A stretch of 64,000 nucleotides of DNA from Lacticaseibacillus casei DSM 20011 = JCM 1134 = ATCC 393 (GCF_000829055.1 NZ_AP012544.1:2108001-2172000); one strand, 5' to 3'. Numbered from the stretch's first letter, positions 1 through 9,010 are shown. Numbers and translations: made by a program. The notes: generated by a model not told the origin, from the sequence alone.

Positions 1-495
1 GATCCATAACGCGAAGCCCCAGTTGAACCAGCCCAATAGTAACGTGGCAATCACAGTCAGACCAGCGCCAACCACGGTCGGAAAAATCATCCGCAAATAA
101 AGGTTCTGAATGTGGCCGATGTCATCTGCCAGTAATCCCAAAATATCACCAGTTTGGTGGTGTTCCGAGACAAATGCCGCATCGGTTTCCAGCACTTTGT
201 ATAACTTACGGCGCATATGGCTGGTAATCCGCAGCACCCAGTTGTGACTGGTTAAACGCTCAACATATTGGAAGACCGGGCGGCCAACCCCAAAGGCACG
301 GGTCAGGACAACAGTCACATAAATAGCCGCAAATAAGGGTTTAGTGGCACTTTTATCAATCAAAAAGCCTGAGGTGAACATCAACGCGCCGGCGAACACG
401 AACATCATGACCCCAAGAACCAGCGACCAAAACAGTAGCCACCGGTAGCGTTTTAGATCAGGCCGGACCCAGTGTTCATTTTTCCACCAATGCAT
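1..495 (-). CDS. cydC: CydC-type subunit of thiol/heme exporter CydDC (3' part outside window)
   Basis: This is the N-terminal part (165 codons) of an ABC exporter subunit; the reading frame stays open to the left edge. It starts at an ATG inside the end of the preceding cyd gene, overlapping it by 20 bp, as fourth gene of the cydABCD operon. The translated part begins MHWWKNEHW and holds two hydrophobic helices, then a VERLTSHNWVLRITSHMRRKLYK stretch split here by exporter-type helices (transmembrane domain only; the ATPase lies outside). CydDC exports cysteine/glutathione and is needed to assemble cytochrome bd. Gram-positive papers often call the third and fourth genes cydC and cydD; I use the E. 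coli-type family names, so the fourth is CydC. Confidence 0.85.
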   Translation of the reverse strand, partial: MHWWKNEHWVRPDLKRYRWLLFWSLVLGVMMFVFAGALMFTSGFLIDKSATKPLFAAIYVTVVLTRAFGVGRPVFQYVERLTSHNWVLRITSHMRRKLYKVLETDAAFVSEHHQTGDILGLLADDIGHIQNLYLRMIFPTVVGAGLTVIATLLLGWFNWGFALWI

Positions 496-2218
496 TGAAT
501 TCACCTCGCATTTCGTGTACCAGTGCCTGATATGGCTTAGAGTGGGCCGCTAGCTCGCTCGGTGTTCCTTCAGCAACGATCCGCCCGCCATCAACAACTA
601 TCACGCGATCCATTTGATTGAGCCAATGCAGTCGGTGCGTGGCAAAGATGACCAGGCGATTTTTAAATAGCGGCACCAAAGTCTCCTTTAGCTCGGCTTC
701 GGTTTCAATATCCAAATGGGCAGTCGGCTCGTCGAATAACCAGATTGACCGGTTAGTATCAACCAAGGTCCGTGCCAATGCGATTCGCTGGGCCTGGCCG
801 CCAGAAATGCCCCGGCCACCTTCACCGATGCGGGTCGCATAGCCATCCGGCAGTGTCTCGATCCAGTGACTCAAGCCTGCTGCCGCTGCTGCTTGCCGAA
901 CTTCGTCATCTGAAGCACTCGGGCGATAAAAGCGAATGTTAGCCGCAATGGTGTCCGCAAACAAATACGGATCCTGCGGAATATAACTCAAATGATCCTG
1001 CCAGGCGGCCTGCGTCAGATGCGGCACCTTGGTTCCCCGGACAGTGATCGTTGCGGATTGCGGTTGCAAAAAGCCGCCAATCAAATTTAACAATGTCGAC
1101 TTGCCGGAACCGCTGGCGCCAATGATTGCTACCTTTTCCGGGCCGGTAAACTGCAGATTGGCGTCATGAATTCCTGCACGTTTATCGTCGTACATGAAAT
1201 CAAGATGCTGCATGGTTAATGTATCTTGATTCTGCCAACCGTCAAACGCCGGCAACACCTTGGTGTCAGTCGGCAACGGCTGGTCGATCACCTTCCAGAT
1301 CGCGGCCATCGCGTTTTTGCCATTTAACGTTGCGTGGTAATCCGTGCCGAAATCACGAATCGGCATAAAATACTCCGGCGCCAGAATCAGCGCGACCATC
1401 GCGGGGTATAAAGGAATGCCGCCATCCATCAGCTTAATCCCAAGAAAAACCGCGACAACCGCAATCGATAACGTCGTAAAGAAATCCAACGCAAAGGTCG
1501 ACAACATGGCAATGCGTAAAACGCCCATGGTCTGCTTCCGGTAATCTTCCGAAACTTCATAAACGTTATTGGCGTACTGGCGACTAATGCCCATCAATTG
1601 CAGCGTTTTGAGTCCCCGCAGCGAATCAATGAAATGGTTGCTCATTTTCTGAAAACCGGCATACTGACTTTCCGACTTATCACGCGCTGCCAGTCCCAAA
1701 ATCACCATGAACAAGATGATGATCGGAAACATAATCAGTAAGGTAAAGCCGGTCAACCAATTTTCATACCAGATATAGGCGACCAAAACCCATGGAATAA
1801 TGCTCATGTTGAGAATTTTGTTTAAGATCAGTTCAATATAATTTTCGGCTTCGGGAATGCCGTCGAGCGCCATGGTGACCAGATTACCGGTGCCTTCTTT
1901 TGCCACTGCCGCTGGTCCTAATGCATACAAGTGCTTCAGCAATTGTTCTTGCAACCACGCAGATCCGTTCATGGCGAAGCGGGCACCGATGCGATTGCGC
2001 ACCCACACAATGAGCTGCCGCACGGTAAATGCCAGTGCAAACAGCCCCAAAGGCATCCATAACCCGGCTAAACTTTGACGATTCCAGGAATGGACGATCC
2101 CTTCTGCAAGAAACTTTCCTTGCAATAAAATAACAAAAGCTTGCACGAGCGCAAACCCGGCAAGCATTGTCATTGTTTTCCTCATTCCCGATAAGCGCAT
2201 GAGCGTCTTATCGATCAT
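476..2218 (-). CDS. cydD: CydD-type ABC exporter subunit, permease-ATPase fusion
   Basis: 580-residue half-transporter. The first ~320 residues are a six-helix exporter domain with the CydD-like segment LILAPEYFMPIRDFG. The ATPase domain follows, with Walker A GASGSGKST near residue 366, signature ISGGQ near 470, Walker B WLFDEPT near 493 and an H-loop ATHR. Known role of the family: with CydC it exports thiols (and binds heme) at the membrane, which permits maturation of cytochrome bd. The ATG overlaps the cydB stop (ATGA), so translation is probably coupled. Bacillus-style naming would call this third operon gene cydC. The assignment to the CydDC pair is firm from context. Confidence 0.92.
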   Translation of the reverse strand: MIDKTLMRLSGMRKTMTMLAGFALVQAFVILLQGKFLAEGIVHSWNRQSLAGLWMPLGLFALAFTVRQLIVWVRNRIGARFAMNGSAWLQEQLLKHLYALGPAAVAKEGTGNLVTMALDGIPEAENYIELILNKILNMSIIPWVLVAYIWYENWLTGFTLLIMFPIIILFMVILGLAARDKSESQYAGFQKMSNHFIDSLRGLKTLQLMGISRQYANNVYEVSEDYRKQTMGVLRIAMLSTFALDFFTTLSIAVVAVFLGIKLMDGGIPLYPAMVALILAPEYFMPIRDFGTDYHATLNGKNAMAAIWKVIDQPLPTDTKVLPAFDGWQNQDTLTMQHLDFMYDDKRAGIHDANLQFTGPEKVAIIGASGSGKSTLLNLIGGFLQPQSATITVRGTKVPHLTQAAWQDHLSYIPQDPYLFADTIAANIRFYRPSASDDEVRQAAAAAGLSHWIETLPDGYATRIGEGGRGISGGQAQRIALARTLVDTNRSIWLFDEPTAHLDIETEAELKETLVPLFKNRLVIFATHRLHWLNQMDRVIVVDGGRIVAEGTPSELAAHSKPYQALVHEMRGEFNALVEK

Positions 2219-3228
2219 TCACTAACCGCCCCTTTTGCTTGAATACGTTTGTGGAAGACAACGTAACTCCAGATGAAGTAGATTAAGGCAATTGGCAACA
2301 GGATAACTGCCACGATGGTCATGATGGTCAGGGTCAACGAGCTGGCACTGGCATCTTTTGCAAGAATGGACATTGCTGCATCCTGCCCGATCATGACACG
2401 TGGGAATAAGCCATTGAAGATGACGCCAACGACGCCAACCAGTCCAATCGCACTTCCGACAAAGGAAAGCACTTCATTATCTTTCAAAACGCCGATATGG
2501 GCAGCAACAGTTGAACCGACAATCACAACCAAAATCAGTAACGTGCTGATAGGGCGTTCCTTGAAGAAGTCGGTCATAAAGAACAGCAGAACTGCGAATA
2601 CAACTTCACCGGCATATAGCAGATAATACAGCTTGCTATTCCAATCGCGCGCACGCTTGCGTAAATCACCGGTTGTCTTCAGGCGAATGAAGTTCAACCC
2701 GTGCATCAGCATCATCAACGTCACCGCGACACCACCAACGATGGTCAGAAGATTAATCTGATTGCCCAACGTCGGATAAACGTCACCGGCCTTGGTAATT
2801 GGTAGCGGCTGGATAATCGCAGTGAAAATCATCCCTAAGACAAACGGCGGAATCAGGCTGCCGCAAGCCAGCGCCCAGCGCCAGATATTGCGACCGGTTT
2901 TGGTCTCGGCGTGTGCCGCAAATTCAAAGGACACACCACGAACAATCAGCCCAAACAAAACGATGAAGAACATGATATAAAAGCCGGAGAACAAGCTCGC
3001 GTACCACATTGGATAAGAAGCAAACATCGCACCGCCAGCGGTGATCAGCCAAACTTCATTACCATCCCAATGCGGACCGATCGTTGCCACCAACTGATCT
3101 TCTTCGCTCGTGTTGTGAACTAACAGTTTGGTTGACATGCCAACGCCAAAGTCGAAGCCTTCAAGTACGAAGAAACCGCTGAACAGGACGAACAATAAAA
3201 AGAACCATAAAATCTGTAACCAGCTCAT
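2215..3228 (-). CDS. cydB: Cytochrome bd ubiquinol/menaquinol oxidase subunit II
   Basis: 337-residue polytopic membrane protein, normal length for short CydB proteins. It begins with the family hallmark FFVLEGFDFGVGM and contains GPHWDGNEVWLI, the conserved quinol-oxidase subunit II motif. About eight hydrophobic helices are visible. With CydA it forms the oxygen-reducing terminal oxidase that oxidises menaquinol. In lactic acid bacteria it works only when heme and menaquinone are supplied. The ATG overlaps the cydA stop codon (ATGA), and its own stop overlaps the cydD start the same way, so the three genes form one coupled operon. Confidence 0.96.
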   Translation of the reverse strand: MSWLQILWFFLLFVLFSGFFVLEGFDFGVGMSTKLLVHNTSEEDQLVATIGPHWDGNEVWLITAGGAMFASYPMWYASLFSGFYIMFFIVLFGLIVRGVSFEFAAHAETKTGRNIWRWALACGSLIPPFVLGMIFTAIIQPLPITKAGDVYPTLGNQINLLTIVGGVAVTLMMLMHGLNFIRLKTTGDLRKRARDWNSKLYYLLYAGEVVFAVLLFFMTDFFKERPISTLLILVVIVGSTVAAHIGVLKDNEVLSFVGSAIGLVGVVGVIFNGLFPRVMIGQDAAMSILAKDASASSLTLTIMTIVAVILLPIALIYFIWSYVVFHKRIQAKGAVSE

Positions 3229-4649
3229 TTTGCGAACGCCTCCTTAGCTAACGGATCGCTGTTGACCCCATAATCGGTGTTCAAATCGCCTTCTGGTCCT
3301 TTCTTCAAAACGCGGTGTGAATAGTAAATCATGACACCGCCGAGTAAGGTGAAGATCAGGAAGTAGCAAATGTTGGTGAACAGCAACTGACCGGCTGTCG
3401 TGGTTGGCGAAACCGCATCGGCGGTCGTGTACAATCCGTAAACAACCCACGGATAACGACCTAACTCAGTGATGAACCAGCCAGCCGTGTTAATGATAAA
3501 TGGCAGCCATAGTGCAAAGCCGAGAATGTATAGCAGCCAACGTTGATTCAACAACGTATCCTTCTTCTTGCGACCGAACCAAAGACCTAAGACACCAAGC
3601 AGGAATAGCAGAACACCGCCACCGGCCATGACCCGGAAGCTCCAGAACAAGGTCTTAACCGGTACATAGTAGTCTTTGTCTTTACCATACTTAGCTTGAA
3701 GTTCTTTGTTAGCCGTCTCCATGCCTTTAACCGAACCGTTCATTTTGTGGTAGGACAACAGGCTCAGCAAATATGGCACTTCAATATTGCCACTCGTCGT
3801 GTGATCTTTGGTATTGATCAACTCAACCAACGTCCACGGTGCCGGATCACTGGTATCTTTGTAAATTCCTTCGGTAGCCGCAAACTTCATTGGCTGATCT
3901 TTAATAATGAATTGCGTCTGCAAATCACCAAAACCGATCGCGCACGCAGAAGCGATGGTGCCGACTACCAAACCGACTTTAAGTGACTTCTTGTAAAAGT
4001 CGACCTGATCCTTCTTCAGTAACCGCCAAGCAGCCATGCCCGCAACGGCAAACCCGGCTGTAGTGAAGGCACCAAAGATAACATGCGGAAATTCAACCCA
4101 CAACTGCGGATTCGTGATCACGGCACCAAAGTCAACCAACTTGACCCGTCCTGTGGTTTGACTGATCGCAAAGCCAGTTGGGTGCTGCATAAAGGCATTC
4201 GCTGAAAGAATCCAAATTGCCGATAACGTGGTACCTAACCAGGTCATCCAAATAAAGATAGCATGTACAGCTGGCTTGAAGCGATCCCAAGTAAACATCC
4301 ACAAACCGATGAACGTCGATTCCATAAAGAATGCCAGCAGCGCTTCAATCGCCAGTGGCACCCCGAAGATGTCCCCCATGAATCGTGAATAGTTCGACCA
4401 ATTCATGCCGAACTGAAATTCTTGAATAATGCCGGTAACGACCCCTACGGCAAAGCTGAGCAAGAAGATCTTGCCCCAGAACTTGGCCATCTTCTTATAT
4501 GTCTCATTCTTTTTGCGCACATATAGCGTTTCCATAATGGCGGTCACAAGGCCCATACCAATTGAAAACGGCACGAAAAAGAAATGGAAAACGGTCGTCA
4601 TCGCAAACTGAAAACGTGCAAGCGATAATACGTCCATTGCCATTAGCAT
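3225..4649 (-). CDS. cydA: Cytochrome bd oxidase subunit I
   Basis: 474 residues from the chosen ATG, which follows an AAGGAGGAG site (4656-4664) by 6 nt. A longer frame to 4676 lacks a good site. The protein contains LSLARFQFAMTTVFHFFF with the early heme-ligand His, GRYPWVVYGLYTT and several heme/quinol-loop features typical of subunit I with a short Q loop. It carries hemes b558, b595 and d and oxidises menaquinol in the cytoplasmic membrane. It is the first gene of cydABCD. The promoter region has been displaced by an IS30 element whose end lies 45 bp upstream of the ribosome binding site. Confidence 0.96.
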   Translation of the reverse strand: MLMAMDVLSLARFQFAMTTVFHFFFVPFSIGMGLVTAIMETLYVRKKNETYKKMAKFWGKIFLLSFAVGVVTGIIQEFQFGMNWSNYSRFMGDIFGVPLAIEALLAFFMESTFIGLWMFTWDRFKPAVHAIFIWMTWLGTTLSAIWILSANAFMQHPTGFAISQTTGRVKLVDFGAVITNPQLWVEFPHVIFGAFTTAGFAVAGMAAWRLLKKDQVDFYKKSLKVGLVVGTIASACAIGFGDLQTQFIIKDQPMKFAATEGIYKDTSDPAPWTLVELINTKDHTTSGNIEVPYLLSLLSYHKMNGSVKGMETANKELQAKYGKDKDYYVPVKTLFWSFRVMAGGGVLLFLLGVLGLWFGRKKKDTLLNQRWLLYILGFALWLPFIINTAGWFITELGRYPWVVYGLYTTADAVSPTTTAGQLLFTNICYFLIFTLLGGVMIYYSHRVLKKGPEGDLNTDYGVNSDPLAKEAFAK

Positions 4650-4685
4650 ATGTTTCTCCTCCTTCAATAGATTCATTACAATCTA

Positions 4686-4714
4686 AGTATACCCCGATAT
4701 TTATTTTTCGTAAA
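4686..4714 (-). promoter_or_regulatory. Hybrid IS/chromosome promoter candidate for cydABCD
   Basis: On the minus strand a TATACT -10 (4686-4691) lies 17 nt from a TTTACG -35 (4709-4714). The -35 hexamer is exactly the outermost six bases of the IS30 element; the spacer and -10 are chromosomal. At the reconstructed uninterrupted site the same position reads TTTTTA, a poorer match to TTGACA. Promoter activity is inferred, not shown. Confidence 0.5.
4696..4708. repeat. Left copy of 13-bp direct repeat flanking the IS30 element
   Basis: GATATTTATTTTT lies immediately outside the left IS end and is repeated exactly at 5970-5982. It is interpreted as a target duplication. Long duplications are known for at least one IS30 relative (IS1630 of Mycoplasma), but are not typical of the family. 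Confidence 0.7.
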
Positions 4715-5969
4715 TTGCAAGAACAAGTTAGCCAGTCGTTGAGGACAATCCCAGAACAGGCCGTTATCAAATAGAAGTTGTGGCGCTAGAGAGACTACTA
4801 GGCCATGCGGCGAACGCGCCGAGCTTCGGCCTCAAAGTTTTGCTGGGGTGTGCAGTAGCCCTGTTGTTTGCGAGGCAACTGATTCAAGCGGTCTTGCGTG
4901 GCCTGCACTTGACTAGGGCTAATGTCATCTAGGGACATGCCCTTAGGGAAGTCCTGGCGGATCATCCGGTTATGTGCCTCGTTGGTGCCACGGTCGCAGG
5001 ACGTGTAAGGATGGGCGTAGAAGATCTCAGTTTCCGTCCCAGCAAAAGCAGTATTTAAGGCGGTGAACTCGGGTCCGTTGTCGGCTGTGATGGTCTTGAT
5101 GCAAGCTCCCCATTCGCGCTTGATTCCACGCAATGCATAGCTCACAGAGTCTGCATCTCGTCCTTCGATCAAGCGGAGAAGTTGGCAACGGGTCTTGCGC
5201 TCAATCAGAGTCAAGATGACGCTCTCCTTGCCATTGCGTTTACCGACAATGGTATCCATCTCCCAGTGACCGAACTGCCTGCGTCGTTCAACGACCTTAG
5301 GCCGTTCCTCGATACTGCGGCCAGCCAGGCGCTTAGCCTTGGTGTGGTGCTGGTGAGAGGTCTTCCGCTTAGTCTTCTCCAACAGGTCGATATTTCGAAT
5401 CTCTAGGCGTTGGTCGTCAATGTACTGGTACAAAGTCGAGGCACAAACAAGCTCTTCAGGAGTAAACAGCTTGTGTCGCTTGGCATAGCCGATTGAAGCA
5501 TCCGGCGACCATTTGTCCTGCTTAGCTCGCTGTACGTACCAGGCTAAGAAGACCTGTACGCTGGCGAACTTGTCAGGACGATGACAGCTCAAGCGTGCAG
5601 TCTCGTAACGTACCTGAGCAGCCTCTGGCAGGTATTGTCGATGGTAGACGCGCTTGCCATTACTCTTCTTGACCTGATCTACTGTACCTCGCTTGATTTC
5701 ATTATTAATGGTCTGCGGGCAGACGCCAATTTCAGCAGCAATCCAACGATTGGACTTCCCAGCTTGGCGGAATCCGGCCACTTTTCCGCGCTCGAGTGAT
5801 GTTAAGTGCTGACCTTTTTGGCGGTGTGTGCTATCCTGTTTCTGCATCAAGACAATATCCTCTTCCATTGTTTGGGTAGGAACTTCAATGATACAGGATA
5901 TCTGTTCTTGATGTTTTTTATTGTCCAAAAAATTTTGAGACAGTGGCTAACTTGATTCTAAAATGCGCG
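4709..5969 (-). mobile_element. IS30-family insertion sequence, 1261 bp
   Basis: The element carries one DDE transposase gene and imperfect terminal inverted repeats. The shared core CAAGTTAGCCA is at 4724-4734, and inverted at 5944-5954, each exactly 15 bp from the proposed outer end; about 19 of 28 terminal positions match. A 13-bp direct repeat, GATATTTATTTTT, flanks both ends (4696-4708 and 5970-5982). That length is unusual, because most IS30 elements duplicate 2-3 bp. The boundaries rest on this repeat and the symmetric arms. The element sits between cydA and its former upstream region. Confidence 0.8.
4798..5847 (-). CDS. IS30-family transposase
   Basis: 349 residues from the ATG preceded by GAGGA; the frame could extend to a TTG at 5928 without a good site. 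An N-terminal helix-turn-helix (LTSLERGKVAGF, then IAAEIGVCPQTI) recognises the ends. The catalytic DDE core is visible as HWEMDTIVG, TADNGPEF and GTNEAHNRMIRQDFPKG, with the Asp, Asp and Glu in the family spacing. The enzyme cuts and joins the IS ends. The frame is intact, so the copy may still be active. Comparison with named IS elements of lactobacilli would give the exact name. Confidence 0.93.
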   Translation of the reverse strand: MQKQDSTHRQKGQHLTSLERGKVAGFRQAGKSNRWIAAEIGVCPQTINNEIKRGTVDQVKKSNGKRVYHRQYLPEAAQVRYETARLSCHRPDKFASVQVFLAWYVQRAKQDKWSPDASIGYAKRHKLFTPEELVCASTLYQYIDDQRLEIRNIDLLEKTKRKTSHQHHTKAKRLAGRSIEERPKVVERRRQFGHWEMDTIVGKRNGKESVILTLIERKTRCQLLRLIEGRDADSVSYALRGIKREWGACIKTITADNGPEFTALNTAFAGTETEIFYAHPYTSCDRGTNEAHNRMIRQDFPKGMSLDDISPSQVQATQDRLNQLPRKQQGYCTPQQNFEAEARRVRRMA

Positions 5970-5982
5970 GATATTTATTTTT
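5970..5982. repeat. Right copy of 13-bp direct repeat flanking the IS30 element
   Basis: Exact second copy of the 13-bp sequence at 4696-4708, abutting the right IS end. The following 173 bp (to 6155) are AT-rich and hold no gene. They probably include the original cydA upstream region, now 1.3 kb away. I see no clean Rex box (TTGTGA-N6-TCACAA) in them. Confidence 0.7.
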
Positions 5983-6155
5983 TAAAAACCAAAAACCCAA
6001 AAAACAGGATGGAAATCATGCTTCTCAAATTTTTTCAAATCACAATGGTGTTATGATATTGGCCGACACGCCCGTCCGCAAACGCTTCCCGGACGTTCTG
6101 TTTTCTATCTTTTTCACGATTGTAGCAATAATCCATTTGTTTGTGAAAATAAACG

Positions 6156-7460
6156 TCACGGGCGAATAATTTCATGAATGAGCGGTGACTTTTTCGGCGC
6201 TGAGGAGCCAATGTGATAGGCTTTTTGGACTAGTCCAACAATATCGGCGACATTTTTCGTATCCGTGTGCAACATCACAAGCGTATCGCCTTTCGACACC
6301 GGTGTTCCCAGTTTCTTGTGCAAAACCAATCCGACTGCTAAATCCAAAACGTCATCTTTTTTGGCCCGCCCACCACCGAGCTGCATCGCTGCTAGGCCAA
6401 GCGCATTCGTGTCAATTTGATCGACAACGCCGCTTTCATCTGCAGTCACGGGAATCCGATACTTGGCTTGCGGTAATTTTCGCGGATCGTCAACGACAGC
6501 GGGATCGCCGCCTTGTGCTTGAATTAATTGCTTAAATGCAGTCAAAGCGCGCCCGTCCCGCAAAGCGTCTTCGGCTAAACCGCTGGCAACTTCCAAACTG
6601 GGAGCCTTGCCGCCTAGTACCAGCATTTGCGCTGCTAAAGCGACGGTCAGATCATGCACATCACGCGGCCCGCGATTTTTCAGTACCGCAATGGATTCGG
6701 CAATTTCCAGACTATTCCCGATCGTAATCCCCAGTGGCTGATTCATGTCAGTCAATAAGGCGACGCTTTTGACGCCGGCGATCTGGCTAATGCTGACCAA
6801 AGCCTTGGCTAAGGCCCGTGCATCTTTGATGGTTTTCATAAACGCACCATTGCCGACTTTGACATCGAAGACTAAGGCATTGGTGCCGCTGGCCAGTTTT
6901 TTGCTCATGATGGAGCCGGCAATAAGTGGTATCGATTCCACAGTGCCCGTCACATCACGCAACGCATAAATCCGGCGATCCGCTGGGGCAACTTCGCGGC
7001 TGGCGCTGACAATCGCTTCGTGGATCGTCTGCACCTGCTTTTTAAACTCTGCCTCGGTTTCGGTGACGTTGAAACCGGGGATACTCTCGAGCTTATCAAG
7101 CGTCCCCCCTGTATGGCCAAGCCCGCGACCGGAAATCATCGGCACCGGCACGCCTAAGCACGCAACCAGCGGCGCCAACGGAATACTGATCTTGTCGCCT
7201 ACCCCACCGGTGCTGTGCTTATCGACCTTAATACCGGGGATTTCGCTGAGATCAAGAACATCGCCGGAGTGTAACATTGCAAACGCAAAATGGTTGCGTT
7301 CGGCATCCGTCATACCATTGAAGTAAACCGCCATCAAAAAGGCACTCATCTGATAGTCAGGAATCTTGCCAGCGGTATATTGTTCAATCATCCAGGTCAG
7401 CTCTTCATTTGTCAGCTCACCTCGATCGCGTTTCTTCGTGATCAAATCGACCATGCGCAT
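6156..7460 (-). CDS. pdp: Pyrimidine-nucleoside phosphorylase
   Basis: 434 residues, the same length as Bacillus Pdp, beginning MRMVDLI like that protein. Conserved phosphate/substrate motifs are KHSTGGVGDK, SGRGLGHTGGTLDKLE and ALRDVTGTVES. It cleaves uridine, deoxyuridine and thymidine with phosphate to give the free base and (deoxy)ribose-1-phosphate in the cytoplasm. It stands alone on this strand, with adenosine deaminase divergent from it, so the locus looks devoted to nucleoside salvage. A deoA-type thymidine-only phosphorylase is less likely because of the Pdp-like start and HSTGGVGD region. Confidence 0.93.
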   Translation of the reverse strand: MRMVDLITKKRDRGELTNEELTWMIEQYTAGKIPDYQMSAFLMAVYFNGMTDAERNHFAFAMLHSGDVLDLSEIPGIKVDKHSTGGVGDKISIPLAPLVACLGVPVPMISGRGLGHTGGTLDKLESIPGFNVTETEAEFKKQVQTIHEAIVSASREVAPADRRIYALRDVTGTVESIPLIAGSIMSKKLASGTNALVFDVKVGNGAFMKTIKDARALAKALVSISQIAGVKSVALLTDMNQPLGITIGNSLEIAESIAVLKNRGPRDVHDLTVALAAQMLVLGGKAPSLEVASGLAEDALRDGRALTAFKQLIQAQGGDPAVVDDPRKLPQAKYRIPVTADESGVVDQIDTNALGLAAMQLGGGRAKKDDVLDLAVGLVLHKKLGTPVSKGDTLVMLHTDTKNVADIVGLVQKAYHIGSSAPKKSPLIHEIIRP

Positions 7461-7566
7461 CTTTTATCACCCTTACCTTTAATTCTGTTCCTATAACTAT
7501 TGTAACGCGTTAGCTGCTGCCTATGTTAAACTCAAGTCATTCTAGGCTTTAACAAAGGAGAAACCG

Positions 7567-8586
7567 ATGGACTTCGACACGCTACATGCTTTAGGTAAAA
7601 CGGAACTGCACTGCCATCTTGACGGCTCATTATCGCTAAGCTGCATTCGCCAACTCGCCAAAATGATCAATCGCCCTTTGCCGGCCTCCGATGACGCCTT
7701 GCGCCAACTCGTTCAGGCGCCGACCGATTCTGAAAATCTGGCTGATTATCTCAAAACTTTTGACTTTGTTGCCCCACTGCTCCAGACCAAAAAAGCTTTA
7801 CAATTGGCGGCTTTCGATGTTGTCGCCCAGGCGGCGGAAGAAAATGTTCGGTATATCGAAATCAGATTTGCCCCAGCGTTCTCAATCAGCGGCGGCTTGT
7901 CTTTAAGTGAAGCAACCGAGGCTGTCATCGAAGGTCTGCACCAGGCCATGACCAAGTTCGACATTGTTGCTAAAGCGCTTGTCTGCGGCATGCGTCAGTT
8001 ACCTAATGCTGATAATCAAACAATGTTCCGTACCAATGCCGCGTTGCTAGGTAACGGGTTGGTCGGCGGCGATTTTGCCGGCAACGAGGCTGATTTTCCC
8101 ACCAGCGTGTGCGCTCCTGCGATCAAAACTGCGCAAGCGCTCGGCGTTCCATTAACTTTTCACGCCGGCGAATGTCACTGTCCGCAAAATATTGCCGAAG
8201 CTATCTTCCTTGGCATTCCGCGAATTGGTCACGCCACTGCCTGCTTCGATCAACCAGACCTCATTCAAAAGATCGTCCAGACCCATACCACGATCGAACT
8301 GTGCCTGACCAGCAACCTGCAAACCAAAGCGGCCCGGTCGCTAGATGAGTTCCCGTATCAAGCGCTCAAAGCTGCCGGTGCTGCTATCACCATCAACACC
8401 GACAACCGCACTGTTTCCAATACGACTCTGACCCACGAGTACGAGCTGTATCAAACCTACTTTAAAACCACCGCTGCAGACTTCTTGGCCTTCAATTTAA
8501 ACGCCATTAACGCCGCGTTCATTTCCGAACCGGCCAAGCAAACATTGCGCAATCGGTTGCAGCAGGATTATGCGGCTTTTCTGTAG
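7567..8586 (+). CDS. add: Adenosine deaminase
   Basis: 339 residues with ATG 5 nt after AAAGGAGAAA. Zinc ligands are recognisable as H15 and H17 in ELHCHLDGS, the HAGE motif with catalytic Glu near residues 199-202, and the NTDN aspartate near 279. The enzyme deaminates adenosine and deoxyadenosine to inosine and deoxyinosine. It is divergent from pdp with a 106-bp intergenic region, and both belong to nucleoside salvage. Length and motifs fit the family without truncation. An adenine deaminase of the same superfamily is possible, but the motifs favour adenosine deaminase. Confidence 0.9.
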   Translation: MDFDTLHALGKTELHCHLDGSLSLSCIRQLAKMINRPLPASDDALRQLVQAPTDSENLADYLKTFDFVAPLLQTKKALQLAAFDVVAQAAEENVRYIEIRFAPAFSISGGLSLSEATEAVIEGLHQAMTKFDIVAKALVCGMRQLPNADNQTMFRTNAALLGNGLVGGDFAGNEADFPTSVCAPAIKTAQALGVPLTFHAGECHCPQNIAEAIFLGIPRIGHATACFDQPDLIQKIVQTHTTIELCLTSNLQTKAARSLDEFPYQALKAAGAAITINTDNRTVSNTTLTHEYELYQTYFKTTAADFLAFNLNAINAAFISEPAKQTLRNRLQQDYAAFL

Positions 8587-8771
8587 GTTGATAGGCATTT
8601 GGGTTAAGACCGCAAACTCCGCCAGTCTGTTCCTTAAAGTCCTTAACCATTACTTAAGGGAAAAGCCACAACTTCATCATCAATTTTCCCCAGATTCATC
8701 CCGGTTGATTCGTGATATCACCACATGGTCTGGTTATGCTGGTTTTATCAACAAATGAAAGGATGATTCTT

Positions 8772-9008
8772 ATGTTGATTAACCAAACTGACTTTATTGC
8801 AACCCAGTTGCAGCAAATTGTTTACCCTAACATTAACGCCATCACTGAAACCGGCGTCCCCATTACGATCACAACGAATAAAAAACAGCGCGACGACCCT
8901 GCATTTTGGCAAAGCATCAGCGCTATTTTAAGAGCCCATCTCTGGGTTCCGGTTTCGAAAAAATATCATGAGTTAACCGACCATGACTGGCTGGCAACGC
9001 CTGCGTAG
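8772..9008 (+). CDS. Small hypothetical protein, 78 aa
   Basis: An ORF of 78 residues beginning MLINQTDFIATQLQQIV, with AAAGG 8 nt before the ATG. It has no signal peptide or membrane helix; the C-terminal half is moderately basic and then acidic (KKYHELTDHDW). It follows add by 185 bp and converges with the gene at 9011-9499, two bases apart end to end. I do not recognise a family. Good ribosome binding site and neighbour-like codon use support translation. Confidence 0.55.
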   Translation: MLINQTDFIATQLQQIVYPNINAITETGVPITITTNKKQRDDPAFWQSISAILRAHLWVPVSKKYHELTDHDWLATPA

Positions 9009-9010
9009 TC

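Noticed and set aside
4504-4770. 88-codon ORF upstream of cydA
   Set aside because: Out-of-frame with cydA and crossing its ribosome binding site; no independent support.
6115-6165. Rex box in the displaced cyd upstream region
   Set aside because: The TTGTGA and TCAC halves are 9 bp apart instead of 6, and the right half is incomplete.
8610-8670. Terminator after adenosine deaminase
   Set aside because: TTCCTTAA and TTAAGG can pair, but the loop is long and there is no T tract.
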